From JAWXTS01 sp044433305 (GTDB lineage: Bacteria > Bacteroidota > Bacteroidia > Bacteroidales > Rikenellaceae), in contig JAWXTS010000033.1 of NCBI GenBank assembly GCA_044433305.1, positions 1 to 17,049 of the forward strand: a DNA stretch of 17,049 nt. The letters run 5' to 3'. The notes below the pieces were generated by a model. That model worked only from the letters and a program-made list of their open reading frames with translations, was not told where the DNA came from and ran no database searches. Each line of letters starts with the position of its first letter. Position 1 is the stretch's first letter. Shown here one piece after another: positions 1 through 6,496 of this stretch. The translations under genes were made by a program, and so were the position numbers.

Positions 1-1
1 A

Positions 2-409
2 GATTATAGTTGGAGGCAAGAGGGTTTGAGCGTGGGTAGTAGCTACTTGTGGTTTGATAAGAATGTAGCCAACGACCCTAATGCTTCTGGCAAGTCTATC
101 TTTGACCCCTCGCCATTGGGTTGGCGAGTTCCTCGCTATGGCACTTTCACAGTTATGAATAATGATAATTGCGAGTATAGCAGCAAAGATAATGCGCTAC
201 TGTATAATGGTGTGGTGAAAATGCCTATGACAGGTTATCGAAGCAATAACTCGGGTAATGTAAATGATTATGGCTCTCAGGGAAACATACGCCTGTCTAC
301 CCAGATTGATGCCTCCTTTGGCTATAACTTTGTCTACAATCCTTATGTTGACGAGGATACAAACAACACCCTCTCCGATGGCTTTTGTGTTCGCTGCATA
401 GAGGAGTAG
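2..409 (+). CDS. C-terminal part of a FISUMP-domain (fimbrillin-like) surface protein, 5' end cut off
   Basis: The reading frame is open from base 2, so the gene begins before the window and only about 135 C-terminal residues are visible. They match the Fibrobacter succinogenes major paralogous (FISUMP) domain seen at the C-terminus of many Bacteroidota surface and fimbrillin-like proteins. The hallmark motifs are present in order: a DYSWRQEG segment, FDPSPLGWRVP (the usual DPCPAGWRVP motif), MPMTGYRSNNSG (usual LPxxGYR), and a closing DGFCVRCIEE (usual NGFSVRCV). Such proteins are normally lipoproteins or adhesin-like surface proteins, but the N-terminus that would show a signal peptide lies outside the window. 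The apparent start codons inside the frame are internal codons, not gene starts. The domain assignment is fairly secure; the molecular function is unknown. Confidence 0.8.
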   Translation, partial: DYSWRQEGLSVGSSYLWFDKNVANDPNASGKSIFDPSPLGWRVPRYGTFTVMNNDNCEYSSKDNALLYNGVVKMPMTGYRSNNSGNVNDYGSQGNIRLSTQIDASFGYNFVYNPYVDEDTNNTLSDGFCVRCIEE

Positions 410-424
410 GCATGGTAAGCTAAA

Positions 425-450
425 TCGATAAATTTCAATGAAACTATCGA
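425..450. repeat. Small AT-rich inverted repeat upstream of the DUF1919 gene
   Basis: TCGATA at 425-430 pairs with TATCGA at 445-450, and TTTC at 433-436 pairs with GAAA at 440-443 around a 3-base loop. No T-run follows on either strand, so it is not a good intrinsic terminator. It ends about 20 bases before the -7 box at 470-478, where an operator could lie. That role is only a guess. Confidence 0.35.
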
Positions 451-469
451 ACTAGTTATAAAAAAAGAT

Positions 470-478
470 TACCTTTGT
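470..478 (+). promoter_or_regulatory. Bacteroidete -7 promoter box before the DUF1919 gene
   Basis: TACCTTTGT matches the bacteroidete primary-sigma -7 consensus TAnnTTTGY exactly. A good TTG -33 element is not visible at the expected distance; the region is A-rich. A start about 6 bases downstream would give a leader of roughly 35 nt before the ATG at 520. Confidence 0.65.
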
Positions 479-519
479 ATATATACATAACTTAAGTCTA
501 TAACACAAATAATGTATAT

Positions 520-1152
520 ATGCAACTACTCGATATAATAGGTGGAAAAATAGTGCGGTTGGTTACTAAGAGCATTGTAAACCCTTGTCGTCGCTTAAGA
601 TTAAAAAACAAGAATTTTACTCTTATTGCCAGTAATTGTAATGGCACCTATCTTCTCTATGATTTGAAATTAAAATATAATACCCCAACAATAAACCTCT
701 ATATCGTTCCGCGCGACTTTGTTCGATTTTGCGCTAATATAGACTATTACCTTGGTCTCGAACTTACCTTCGTTCAGGGCCATGGCGTCGACTATCCCGT
801 GGGGATGCTAGATGATGTCACCATACACTTTATGCATTACGCTAGCATAGACAATGCGCGCGATAAATGGAACCAAAGATTAAAAAGAGTGAACAAGGAT
901 AATATATTCTTCCTTATGGCCGAAAGAGATGGCTGTACTTATCATACGCTTAGAGCGTTTGATGAATTGCCCGTTAGGAATAAATTGGTCTTGACGCATA
1001 AGTCTTATCCCGAGTTTAGCTCTGCATACAAGATTTCGGGATTTGAGAGAGAGCAACAAGTAGGCGAGTTACACGAATATAAACACAACTTTTCGTGTTT
1101 GCGATATCTCTATGACTTTAATTTTGTTGAGTGGTTTAATAGTAATCTTTAG
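520..1152 (+). CDS. DUF1919 family protein, probable polysaccharide-biosynthesis-associated protein
   Basis: This 210-residue protein resembles the DUF1919 family, whose members are typically about 200 residues and often occur in exopolysaccharide or capsule loci. Recognisable features are IASNCNGTYLLYDLKLKYNT (about 36-55; relatives read like SNNCWGG...LGLxYxSP), then INLYIVPRDFVRF (58-70), YPVGMLDDVTIHFMHY (92-107; the family has YPVG.L.DI.I.F.HY), and WNQRLKRVNKDNIFFLM (117-133, like the W..R..RIN..N.F.. motif). No signal peptide or membrane segment is seen, so it is probably cytoplasmic. The biochemical activity of the family is not established to my knowledge. It stands alone here: neighbouring genes are not glycosyltransferases, and a -7 box at 470-478 suggests its own transcript. 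The ATG at 520 is chosen because it follows that promoter and no in-frame alternative lies just upstream. Confidence 0.75.
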   Translation: MQLLDIIGGKIVRLVTKSIVNPCRRLRLKNKNFTLIASNCNGTYLLYDLKLKYNTPTINLYIVPRDFVRFCANIDYYLGLELTFVQGHGVDYPVGMLDDVTIHFMHYASIDNARDKWNQRLKRVNKDNIFFLMAERDGCTYHTLRAFDELPVRNKLVLTHKSYPEFSSAYKISGFEREQQVGELHEYKHNFSCLRYLYDFNFVEWFNSNL

Positions 1153-1257
1153 TGTGTTATAGTCTTTAGTCTTTAACTTTCTGCCACGTCGAGAGCAGAT
1201 AGAGTCGATAATAGCTGCGTTGATATGGTATGGAGTAATTATCTATATAGCAATCTA

Positions 1258-1554
1258 TTAGTCGTATTTTGATTTAGTTATTGCCCAACCCTCCTCTTCG
1301 CATTTTAATCTTATCTGTCTCATCTTATTCTGAATGTCTTTGTATTTGTTGGCGTCGTATTTTTCTGGATAAGTATTCATCTCTAAAAGTTGTTTATGAT
1401 AACCGTTATACGCAAGACTATATGATCTCTGGAATCCACCCCATTTAAGAGTGTTTTTTTGTGCGCTTGTGGTGCTCGCGGAGGTAGATTTGGTTGTGGT
1501 GTTAGAAGTGCTATTAGTTGAATTATATGACTGAGTCTGATTACTGTAAATCAT
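1258..1554 (-). CDS. Small unknown protein with Ser/Thr/Asn-rich N-terminus
   Basis: I do not recognise this 98-residue product. Residues 5-35 are low-complexity and rich in serine, threonine and asparagine (TNSTSNTTTKSTSASTTS). The remainder (about 36-98) looks like a folded, charged segment: LKWGGFQRSYSLAYNGYHKQ, then a predicted helical stretch with many Lys, Asp and Gln residues, ending CEEEGWAITKSKYD. There is no signal peptide or membrane segment. Its ATG at 1554 lies 14 bases inside the 3' end of the upstream gene (1541-1861), as expected for two translationally coupled genes. That overlap, together with an uninterrupted frame, supports a real gene, but a function cannot be assigned. 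Confidence 0.55.
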   Translation of the reverse strand: MIYSNQTQSYNSTNSTSNTTTKSTSASTTSAQKNTLKWGGFQRSYSLAYNGYHKQLLEMNTYPEKYDANKYKDIQNKMRQIRLKCEEEGWAITKSKYD

Positions 1555-1861
1555 AGACTTTTTGAAGTGTGTATCGAACGAGTGGTTGCCAGCGGTCCTC
1601 TTGGCCGAGGATGCTGAGTTTGATGATGGGGGAGGCGGCTGTTTTGCTGTCTTGGAGTGTTACTTTGTATAAATCTGCCTCTGAGTTGTCGTTGTCGCCG
1701 AATACAGAATCTGTAAATATCTCAACTTTCAGCAGGCTGTCTTTTTTGCTGTACACGTAGCTCATGCCATTGACGAGGGTTGCTTTTTGCCACTGTGAAC
1801 CAATATATTCTTCGGCTCCGATAAATTGCCATTTATCTGTTAGTGTGATTGTTTGATTCAT
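1541..1861 (-). CDS. Small unknown protein, first gene of a two-gene unit
   Basis: This 106-residue product is not one I recognise. It starts MNQTITLTDKWQFIGAEEYI and has an alternating hydrophobic/polar pattern suggestive of a beta-rich soluble domain (for example GMSYVYSKKDSLLKVEIFTD, ASPIIKLSILG). It has no signal peptide, no membrane segment and no cysteines. It overlaps the next gene (1258-1554) by 14 bases, so the two are probably cotranscribed leftward. The ATG at 1861 is preceded directly by GCGACCACAAT, and a 10-base stretch here (1866-1875) is repeated inside the palindromic element at 2016-2025, so its start may be part of a regulatory structure. The plus-strand frame opposite it has no supporting features. 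Confidence 0.6.
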   Translation of the reverse strand: MNQTITLTDKWQFIGAEEYIGSQWQKATLVNGMSYVYSKKDSLLKVEIFTDSVFGDNDNSEADLYKVTLQDSKTAASPIIKLSILGQEDRWQPLVRYTLQKVYDLQ

Positions 1862-1895
1862 ATTGTGGTCGCTTTAAGGTAGTATAAAATAAAAT

Positions 1896-2038
1896 GCACG
1901 GAGACTGACTAACCCTCCAAGGTGCGACCAAGCAACCCATAAGACAACCATCAGCTCCGTGCAAGTTCTGCACGGGCTGCTGGTTGTCAATTCATGCTGT
2001 TATTCTCTTTCTATTTGGTCGCTTTCGGAGGGTTAAAC
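1896..2038. repeat. Large palindromic structured element (copy 1), possible leader RNA
   Basis: This gene-free stretch is highly self-complementary. The outer stem pairs TAACCCTCC (1910-1918) with GGAGGGTTA (2028-2036). After a small internal loop it continues with GCGACCAA (1924-1931) pairing with TTGGTCGC (2015-2022). Inside lies a separate hairpin at 1943-1988: GACAACCA with TGGTTGTC at its base, CCGTGC with GCACGG at its tip, and a 7-base loop at 1963-1969. In addition GCACGGAG at 1896-1903 is complementary to CTCCGTGC at 1955-1962, which overlaps the tip hairpin, so two alternative folds exist. The first 75 bases recur at 2161-2235. The element ends about 35 bases upstream of the small minus-strand gene at 1861. 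It could be a leader RNA, a mobile-element remnant or a recombination site; it matches no family I can name. Confidence 0.6.
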
Positions 2039-2096
2039 AGCGTTCGTATGTATATTATTCTTTGTTTATATCATTCAGTATTGTTTTTGTTTCAAT

Positions 2097-2105
2097 GCAA
2101 ATATA
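2097..2105 (-). promoter_or_regulatory. Candidate minus-strand -7 box upstream of the palindromic element
   Basis: Read on the minus strand this is TATATTTGC, a full match to TAnnTTTGY. No convincing TTG is seen at the -33 position in the AT-rich flank. If used, the transcript would start near 2090, pass through the whole palindromic element and enter the two small genes at 1861 and 1554, giving a leader of about 230 nt. The short motif can occur by chance in AT-rich DNA. Confidence 0.35.
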
Positions 2106-2160
2106 GTTAAAATTTGAAAAAATCATCTTATGTTTTGTATAAATAGTCTGAAAAGAAAAA

Positions 2161-2235
2161 GCACGGAGACTGACTAGCCCTCTCAGGTGCGACCAAGCAA
2201 CCTATGATACCCCCATCAGACCCGCGCTAACTCTG
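2161..2235. repeat. Diverged half copy (copy 2) of the palindromic element
   Basis: These 75 bases align without gaps to 1896-1970; I count 61 identical positions. The shared core GGTGCGACCAAGCAACC is unbroken. The copy stops where copy 1 enters the right half of its tip hairpin. The partner sequences TTGGTCGC and GGAGGGTT of the outer stem are absent, so this copy cannot make the long stem. It does have a short local stem, ATCAGA with TCTGAT (2215-2220 and 2231-2236). It ends about a dozen bases before the terminator at 2248-2284. Confidence 0.7.
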
Positions 2236-2247
2236 ATATACATACAT

Positions 2248-2284
2248 AAAAAAAGGCCTCACAGATATCTGTAAGGCCTTTTTT
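2248..2284. terminator. Strong bidirectional intrinsic terminator, downstream of tRNA-Pro
   Basis: A near-perfect palindrome: AAAAAAGGCCT on the left, AGGCCTTTTTT on the right, and an inner ACAGATATCTGT that is itself palindromic. Either strand gives a GC-containing stem followed by a run of at least six U. On the minus strand it ends the tRNA-Pro transcript immediately after the gene; on the plus strand it would stop any transcript crossing copy 2 of the repeat. Confidence 0.85.
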
Positions 2285-2285
2285 G

Positions 2286-2360
2286 TCGGGGTAGCGGGAT
2301 TCGAACCCACGACCCCCTGCTCCCAAAGCAGGTGCGCTAACCGGACTGCGCTACACCCCG
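2286..2360 (-). tRNA. tRNA-Pro (anticodon UGG)
   Basis: The minus strand folds as a complete 75-nt tRNA cloverleaf. The acceptor stem CGGGGTG pairs with TACCCCG (one G-U), with discriminator base A. The D arm GCGC...GCGC encloses AGTCCGGTTA. The anticodon stem CCTGC/GCAGG holds the loop TTTGGGA, giving anticodon TGG and so proline. The T arm GTGGG-TTCGAAT-CCCGC is canonical. The CCA end is not encoded; CAAAAAA follows the discriminator. It has its own promoter at 2397-2427 and a terminator directly downstream, so it is a single-gene transcription unit. A minus-strand open frame crossing it (2227-2427) is spurious. Confidence 0.96.
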
Positions 2361-2396
2361 AAATCATTAGATAAACTATCTTCCGATTAAGATGAT

Positions 2397-2427
2397 GCAA
2401 AGGTAAGACTTTATTTTGAAACTGCAA
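2397..2427 (-). promoter_or_regulatory. Promoter of tRNA-Pro
   Basis: On the minus strand, TTG (2427-2425), a 19-base spacer and TACCTTTGC (2405-2397) form a textbook bacteroidete primary-sigma promoter (-33 TTG, -7 TAnnTTTGY). The tRNA 5' end is 36 bases downstream of the -7 box, leaving a short 5' leader for RNase P to remove. Confidence 0.85.
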
Positions 2428-2516
2428 ATTTTCTAGAGGATATTTTTAGATTTTTGAATAACTTTTCTGCATTTGTATGCCCATGCCATGTATATACCTT
2501 TTAATAAATAAGGGAA

Positions 2517-2547
2517 TTGTTAAAATTAAATAAAAATTGTACCTTTA
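2517..2547 (+). promoter_or_regulatory. Promoter of the mscS-glmM-dipeptidase operon
   Basis: TTG at 2517-2519, a 20-base spacer and TACCTTTA at 2540-2547 fit the bacteroidete promoter with one mismatch in the -7 box. The predicted start near 2553 leaves a leader of about 45 nt before the ATG at 2600. The promoter overlaps a TTG codon at 2537, which rules that codon out as the translation start. Confidence 0.75.
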
Positions 2548-2599
2548 CGGCTTGTTAATAATAAACTTCATAATTTTTAATTTTCAAAATTTACATTCT

Positions 2600-3553
2600 A
2601 TGCTATTACAATCAATCCCTGAACAAACAGACTCGCTTACTAATGTCGTAACCGCCGCGGATACCACTGTTGTCGCTGATTCAACAACCAACATAATAGA
2701 CCTAGCACAGACAGTGTCTACTCTAAAGACCATGCCCGTAGACCAAGTTATAGAACTGCTTACTAAAAGCATCGTTGAGATAGGCCTTAAACTACTGGTT
2801 GCTCTGCTAATTATCGTAGTAGGTAAGTGGGCTATCCGCCATATCAAAAAGGTCATTATGGCCATTATGGTTCGTCGCAATGTCGACACATCGTTGAGAG
2901 CTTTTGTTAGCAGCCTTGTTGGTATGGTGCTTATGACACTACTTATAATAACCACCATAAGCATACTTGGTATCGACACCACATCTTTTGTAGCTGTATT
3001 TGCTTCTGCTTCTCTGGCCATTGGTATGGCACTTAGCGGCACCTTGCAGAACTTTGCTGGTGGAGTGATGATACTACTTTTAAAACCTTTTAAGATTGGT
3101 GACTTTATCGAGGCTCAAGGTCAGTCGGGTACCGTTAAGGAGATTCAACTTTTTAATACTACTATCAACACCCTAGACAATAAAGCTATCATAATCCCTA
3201 ACGGCAACCTATCGACAGGTATCGTTAACAACTACTCACATGAGGAGTATCGTAGAGTAGATTGGATTTTTGGTATTGCCTATGGCGATAACTATGATAC
3301 AGCCAAGGACCTAATTAAGCAAATGTTGGACGAAGATGCTCGCGTGTTCGACTCAAAAGAATATCCTTACCTAATAGCTTTGCACGAATTGGGAAGCTCA
3401 TCTGTTGATATTATCGTTCGCGCTTGGGTTAAGTCTGGAGACTACCTAAGTGTTAAATATGACATGAACGAGAAAGTTTACAAGACATTTGATAAGCACG
3501 GATTGAATATTCCTTTCCCTCAGATGGACGTGCATGTACACAATACAAAATAA
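2600..3553 (+). CDS. MscS-family small-conductance mechanosensitive channel
   Basis: This inner-membrane channel opens under membrane tension to release solutes on hypo-osmotic shock. The 317-residue product is close to the length of E. coli MscS (286). A polar N-terminal segment (1-55) precedes three predicted membrane helices at about 60-78, 104-124 and 129-160. The third is the pore helix, with the family signature ASLAIGMALSGTLQNFAGGV (137-156), followed by LLKPFKIGDFIE (160-171) opening the cytoplasmic beta domain, and then PNGNLSTGIVNNYS (200-213). The C-terminus forms the cytoplasmic vestibule. I chose the ATG at 2600 rather than the in-frame TTG at 2537 because the latter lies inside the promoter. 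The gene is first in a plus-strand operon; glmM starts 3 bases after its stop. Confidence 0.93.
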   Translation: MLLQSIPEQTDSLTNVVTAADTTVVADSTTNIIDLAQTVSTLKTMPVDQVIELLTKSIVEIGLKLLVALLIIVVGKWAIRHIKKVIMAIMVRRNVDTSLRAFVSSLVGMVLMTLLIITTISILGIDTTSFVAVFASASLAIGMALSGTLQNFAGGVMILLLKPFKIGDFIEAQGQSGTVKEIQLFNTTINTLDNKAIIIPNGNLSTGIVNNYSHEEYRRVDWIFGIAYGDNYDTAKDLIKQMLDEDARVFDSKEYPYLIALHELGSSSVDIIVRAWVKSGDYLSVKYDMNEKVYKTFDKHGLNIPFPQMDVHVHNTK

Positions 3554-3556
3554 GAT

Positions 3557-4936
3557 ATGACCCTTATAAAATCAATCTCTGGTATTCGTGGTACCATTGG
3601 AGGTGAGCAAGGAGACAACCTTACCCCTCTAGACTTGGTGAAATTCACTTCGGCTTATGCCGCTATGATACGCTCTACAACCAGTGGGCGTGCAGTGGTT
3701 GTGTTGGGTCGCGATGCACGTATCTCTGGCGAGATGGTCTCGGCCATAGTCGAGGGCACTCTTTGCAGCTGTGGCGTCGATGTCATCAACGTTGGTCTTT
3801 GTACCACCCCAGGTGTCGAGCTTGCTGTTACGGAGAAAAAGGCAGACGGAGGAATCATCCTTACCGCAAGCCACAACCCTAAACAATGGAACGCGCTTAA
3901 GCTATTGAACAGCAAGGGCGAGTTCTTGAATGACACCGAGGGTAAGCAGATACTTGCTGCCGCTGAGAGTGGAGCATTCGAGTTTGTGGATATCGATTCT
4001 ATCGGTAGCGTTATTGAGCGTAGCAGCTTTGATAGCCATCATATAGAGATGGTTATGGCTTTGCCTATGGTTGATAAGGCAGCTGTTGCAGGGGCAGGTT
4101 TCAAGGTCGTTGTCGATGCCGTTAACTCTGTGGGCGGAACTGTTATCCCTGCCTTGTTGAGAGAGTTGGGTGTTGAGGTTGTTGAGATGTATTGCACACC
4201 AAACGGCCACTTCCCTCACAACCCTGAGCCACTTCCTGAGAATTTGACTGAGATTTCAGCCGCTGTTCTTGAGCATAAAGCCGATATGGGTATTGTTGTT
4301 GACCCTGATGTTGACCGCCTTGCCTTCGTGTGCCAAGATGGTACCATGTTTGGCGAGGAATATACTCTGGTTGCTGTGGCAGACTATATACTCTCTAAAA
4401 CCAAAGGAGCTACGGTTTCTAACCTAAGCTCTACACGTGCCTTGCGCGATGTAACCAGTGGCTATGGCTGCGAGTATTTCTCGGCTGCTGTGGGCGAGGT
4501 AAACGTTGTTGCTAGGATGAAAGAGTGTGGTGCGGTTATCGGAGGCGAGGGCAACGGAGGAGTTATCTATCCTGAGCTACACTATGGTCGTGACGCGCTT
4601 GTTGGTGTGGCGTTGTTCTTGAGCCTTTTGGCCCACAAGAAGATGTCTATGTCCGAGCTTCGAGCATCCTACCCAAGCTACTATATCTCGAAGAATAAAA
4701 TCGAGCTTACAGACGATATCGATGTAGATAAGATTCTCCTTGAGATGAAAGAGAAATATAGCGCAGAGCAGGTGACCGACATTGACGGTGTTAAGATAGA
4801 TTTTGCTGACGGCTGGGTTCATCTTCGCAAGTCAAATACTGAGGCTATAATCAGAATTTATAGCGAGAAGAAAGACAAACCTAGTGCTGATGCTCTGGCT
4901 ATGCAAATCATTAACGACATTAAATCATTAATATAA
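3557..4936 (+). CDS. glmM: Phosphoglucosamine mutase
   Basis: GlmM converts glucosamine-6-phosphate to glucosamine-1-phosphate, the step before GlmU in UDP-GlcNAc synthesis, feeding peptidoglycan and lipopolysaccharide. It is a cytoplasmic member of the alpha-D-phosphohexomutase superfamily. All four family sites are visible in the 459 residues: the phosphoserine loop TASHNP (103-108, catalytic Ser105), the Mg-binding loop DPDVDR (249-254, Asp249, Asp251, Asp253), the sugar-binding loop GEGNGG (330-335), and the phosphate-binding loop RKSNTEA (424-430). The start MTLIKSISGIRGTIGG is the usual N-terminus of the bacteroidete form. Phosphoglucomutase or phosphomannomutase activity cannot be fully excluded from motifs alone, but length and N-terminus favour GlmM. 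It is the second gene of the operon, 3 bases after the channel gene and 6 before the dipeptidase. Confidence 0.93.
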   Translation: MTLIKSISGIRGTIGGEQGDNLTPLDLVKFTSAYAAMIRSTTSGRAVVVLGRDARISGEMVSAIVEGTLCSCGVDVINVGLCTTPGVELAVTEKKADGGIILTASHNPKQWNALKLLNSKGEFLNDTEGKQILAAAESGAFEFVDIDSIGSVIERSSFDSHHIEMVMALPMVDKAAVAGAGFKVVVDAVNSVGGTVIPALLRELGVEVVEMYCTPNGHFPHNPEPLPENLTEISAAVLEHKADMGIVVDPDVDRLAFVCQDGTMFGEEYTLVAVADYILSKTKGATVSNLSSTRALRDVTSGYGCEYFSAAVGEVNVVARMKECGAVIGGEGNGGVIYPELHYGRDALVGVALFLSLLAHKKMSMSELRASYPSYYISKNKIELTDDIDVDKILLEMKEKYSAEQVTDIDGVKIDFADGWVHLRKSNTEAIIRIYSEKKDKPSADALAMQIINDIKSLI

Positions 4937-4942
4937 TCCACC

Positions 4943-6301
4943 ATGAGTGAACTTAAAACCTACATAGATAGCAACAAGGAGCGTTTCCTCGAAGAGCTAT
5001 TTGAAGTTATGCGTATTCCATCAATCAGTGCTGAGCAGAGCCATAAAGACGATATGGTTCGCTGTGCCGAGGCCCTTAGAGACTCTATCCTTAAGGCTGG
5101 AGCTGACAGTGCCGCTGTATATTCTACCGAGGGCAACCCTGTGGTCTATGGACAGAAGATTGTTGACCCTGCCGCTAAGACAGTGCTTGTCTATGGCCAC
5201 TATGATGTGATGCCTGTTGACCCTGTGAGCCTTTGGGACACCGAGCCTTTCGAGCCAGTTATTAAGGACAACCGTATCTATGGCCGTGGTGCCAATGATG
5301 ACAAGGGGCAGTCTTTCATGCAGATTAAGGCTTTTGAGTACTTGGTGGCTACGAATAATTTGAAATGTAATGTTAAGTTCATGCTTGAGGGCGAGGAGGA
5401 GATAGGTTCTCCAAGTCTTGGACTATGGTGCGAGCAGAACAAGCAGATGCTTGAGGCAGATGTTATCCTTGTCTCAGACACAGGTCTGTTGAGCTGGGAG
5501 ACGCCGTCCATAACTTGTGGCTTGCGCGGACTGTGCTATATGCAGGTTGAGGTTACTGGCCCTAATAAGGACCTTCACTCAGGTCTTTTTGGCGGTGCTG
5601 TTGCCAATCCAGCTAATGTGCTTACTAAGTTGGTTTCGTCGTTGGTTGATGATAACGGCAAGATTACTATACCTCACTTCTATGATAAGGTGCGTGTTCT
5701 TACTCCAAGCGAGCGCGAGGACTTTGGCAAGGCTCCATTCGACTCTAAGTCGTATATGAGCGACCTTGATATTGAGGAACTAGAGGGTGAAGAAGGCTTC
5801 TCTACTCTAGAGCGCACGGGTGTTCGTCCATCGCTTGATGTCAACGGCATCTGGGGTGGCTACACTGGCGAGGGCACTAAGACTGTGATTCCATCTAAGG
5901 CCTATGCTAAAATCTCTATGCGCTTGGTTCCAGATCAAGACTATGTTGAGATAGGAGAACTTTTTGCCGAGCACTTCAAAAATATCGCGCCTAAGAGCGT
6001 TAAAGTTAAGGTCGAGGCCTTGCATGGAGGGTACCCTTATGTTTCTCCTACTGACTTGGAGGCTTATAAGGCTGCCGAGAAAGCCATGGAAAAGACCTTT
6101 GGTAAGAAACCACTTCCGTATTACTCTGGTGGCAGTATTCCAATTATCAGCACTTTTGAGAAGGTGCTAGGTATAAAATCTATACTTATGGGCTTTGGCC
6201 TTGATTGCGATGCGATCCACTCTCCAAACGAGAGCTATGGTGTGGACAACTTCTTGCGTGGTATAGAGACCATAGCAGAGTTCTATGAGTTCTACTCATA
6301 G
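4943..6301 (+). CDS. M20-family dipeptidase (metallopeptidase, CNDP-like)
   Basis: The product is a predicted cytoplasmic di-zinc dipeptidase of the M20/M25/M40 family, most like the carnosinase (CNDP) branch, hydrolysing short peptides. All metal and catalytic positions are present in the 452 residues: GHYDVMP (85-91, ligand His86, catalytic Asp88), GRGANDDKGQ (115-123, bridging Asp119), EGEEEIGS (149-156, general base Glu152 and ligand Glu153), SDTG (ligand Asp179) and GLDCDAIHSPNE (419-430, ligand His426). The dimerisation-lid segment begins at about LRGLCYMQVEVTGPNKDLHS (194-213), with His212 likely contributing to the partner's active site. There is no signal peptide. It is the last gene of the operon, 6 bases after glmM, and is followed by a terminator at 6448-6496. 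The true substrate is not shown by the sequence. Confidence 0.92.
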   Translation: MSELKTYIDSNKERFLEELFEVMRIPSISAEQSHKDDMVRCAEALRDSILKAGADSAAVYSTEGNPVVYGQKIVDPAAKTVLVYGHYDVMPVDPVSLWDTEPFEPVIKDNRIYGRGANDDKGQSFMQIKAFEYLVATNNLKCNVKFMLEGEEEIGSPSLGLWCEQNKQMLEADVILVSDTGLLSWETPSITCGLRGLCYMQVEVTGPNKDLHSGLFGGAVANPANVLTKLVSSLVDDNGKITIPHFYDKVRVLTPSEREDFGKAPFDSKSYMSDLDIEELEGEEGFSTLERTGVRPSLDVNGIWGGYTGEGTKTVIPSKAYAKISMRLVPDQDYVEIGELFAEHFKNIAPKSVKVKVEALHGGYPYVSPTDLEAYKAAEKAMEKTFGKKPLPYYSGGSIPIISTFEKVLGIKSILMGFGLDCDAIHSPNESYGVDNFLRGIETIAEFYEFYS

Positions 6302-6447
6302 GCGATAGGATAACTAATAAGTACTCATCTGCTGCCTTACTAGATTTTCAGTTCTGTCCTCACATACTACTCGCATGCTGCGGAGGACTAAACATCAGAG
6401 CGTTGCGGCTAAATACTTCTTAGCTATCCAGATATAGATGTAAAATA

Positions 6448-6496
6448 ATGAGAGAATGACTAACATTAATCGTTGGTCGTTCTCTTATTTTTTTTT
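6448..6496. terminator. Shared terminator between convergent dipeptidase and flippase genes
   Basis: ATGAGAGAATGACTAAC (6448-6464) pairs along its 17 bases with GTTGGTCGTTCTCTTAT (6472-6488), with three G-U wobbles, around a 7-base loop. On the plus strand it is followed by nine consecutive T (6488-6496), ending the mscS-glmM-dipeptidase transcript. On the minus strand the same stem is followed by the weaker tract ATTATTTTA. The flippase stop codon (6485-6487) lies inside the right arm, and the T-run encodes the flippase's terminal lysines. The 6302-6447 stretch before it holds only a weak GTCCTC/GAGGAC inverted repeat (6356-6361, 6383-6388). Confidence 0.85.

Noticed and set aside
1922..1938. 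Group II intron 5' end, because GTGCGACC resembles the GUGYG start
   Set aside because: There is no domain V, no reverse transcriptase and far too little sequence for an intron; the match is short.
1896..2040. Integron attC site: paired outer boxes (minus strand GTTTAAC and GTTAGTC), inner boxes and a variable hairpin
   Set aside because: The layout is attC-like, but the 3' box breaks the GTTRRRY rule, copy 2 has lost one half, no cassette gene lies between the copies and no integrase is present.
2227..2427. 66-codon minus-strand open frame
   Set aside because: It runs through the tRNA-Pro gene, its terminator and its promoter, and is therefore not coding.
2537..2599. TTG start 21 codons upstream for the MscS gene
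   Set aside because: The codon lies between the -33 and -7 promoter elements, so it would not be in the mRNA.
2584..3042. 152-codon minus-strand open frame opposite the MscS gene
   Set aside because: The opposite strand encodes a clear MscS channel with family motifs; this is its shadow.
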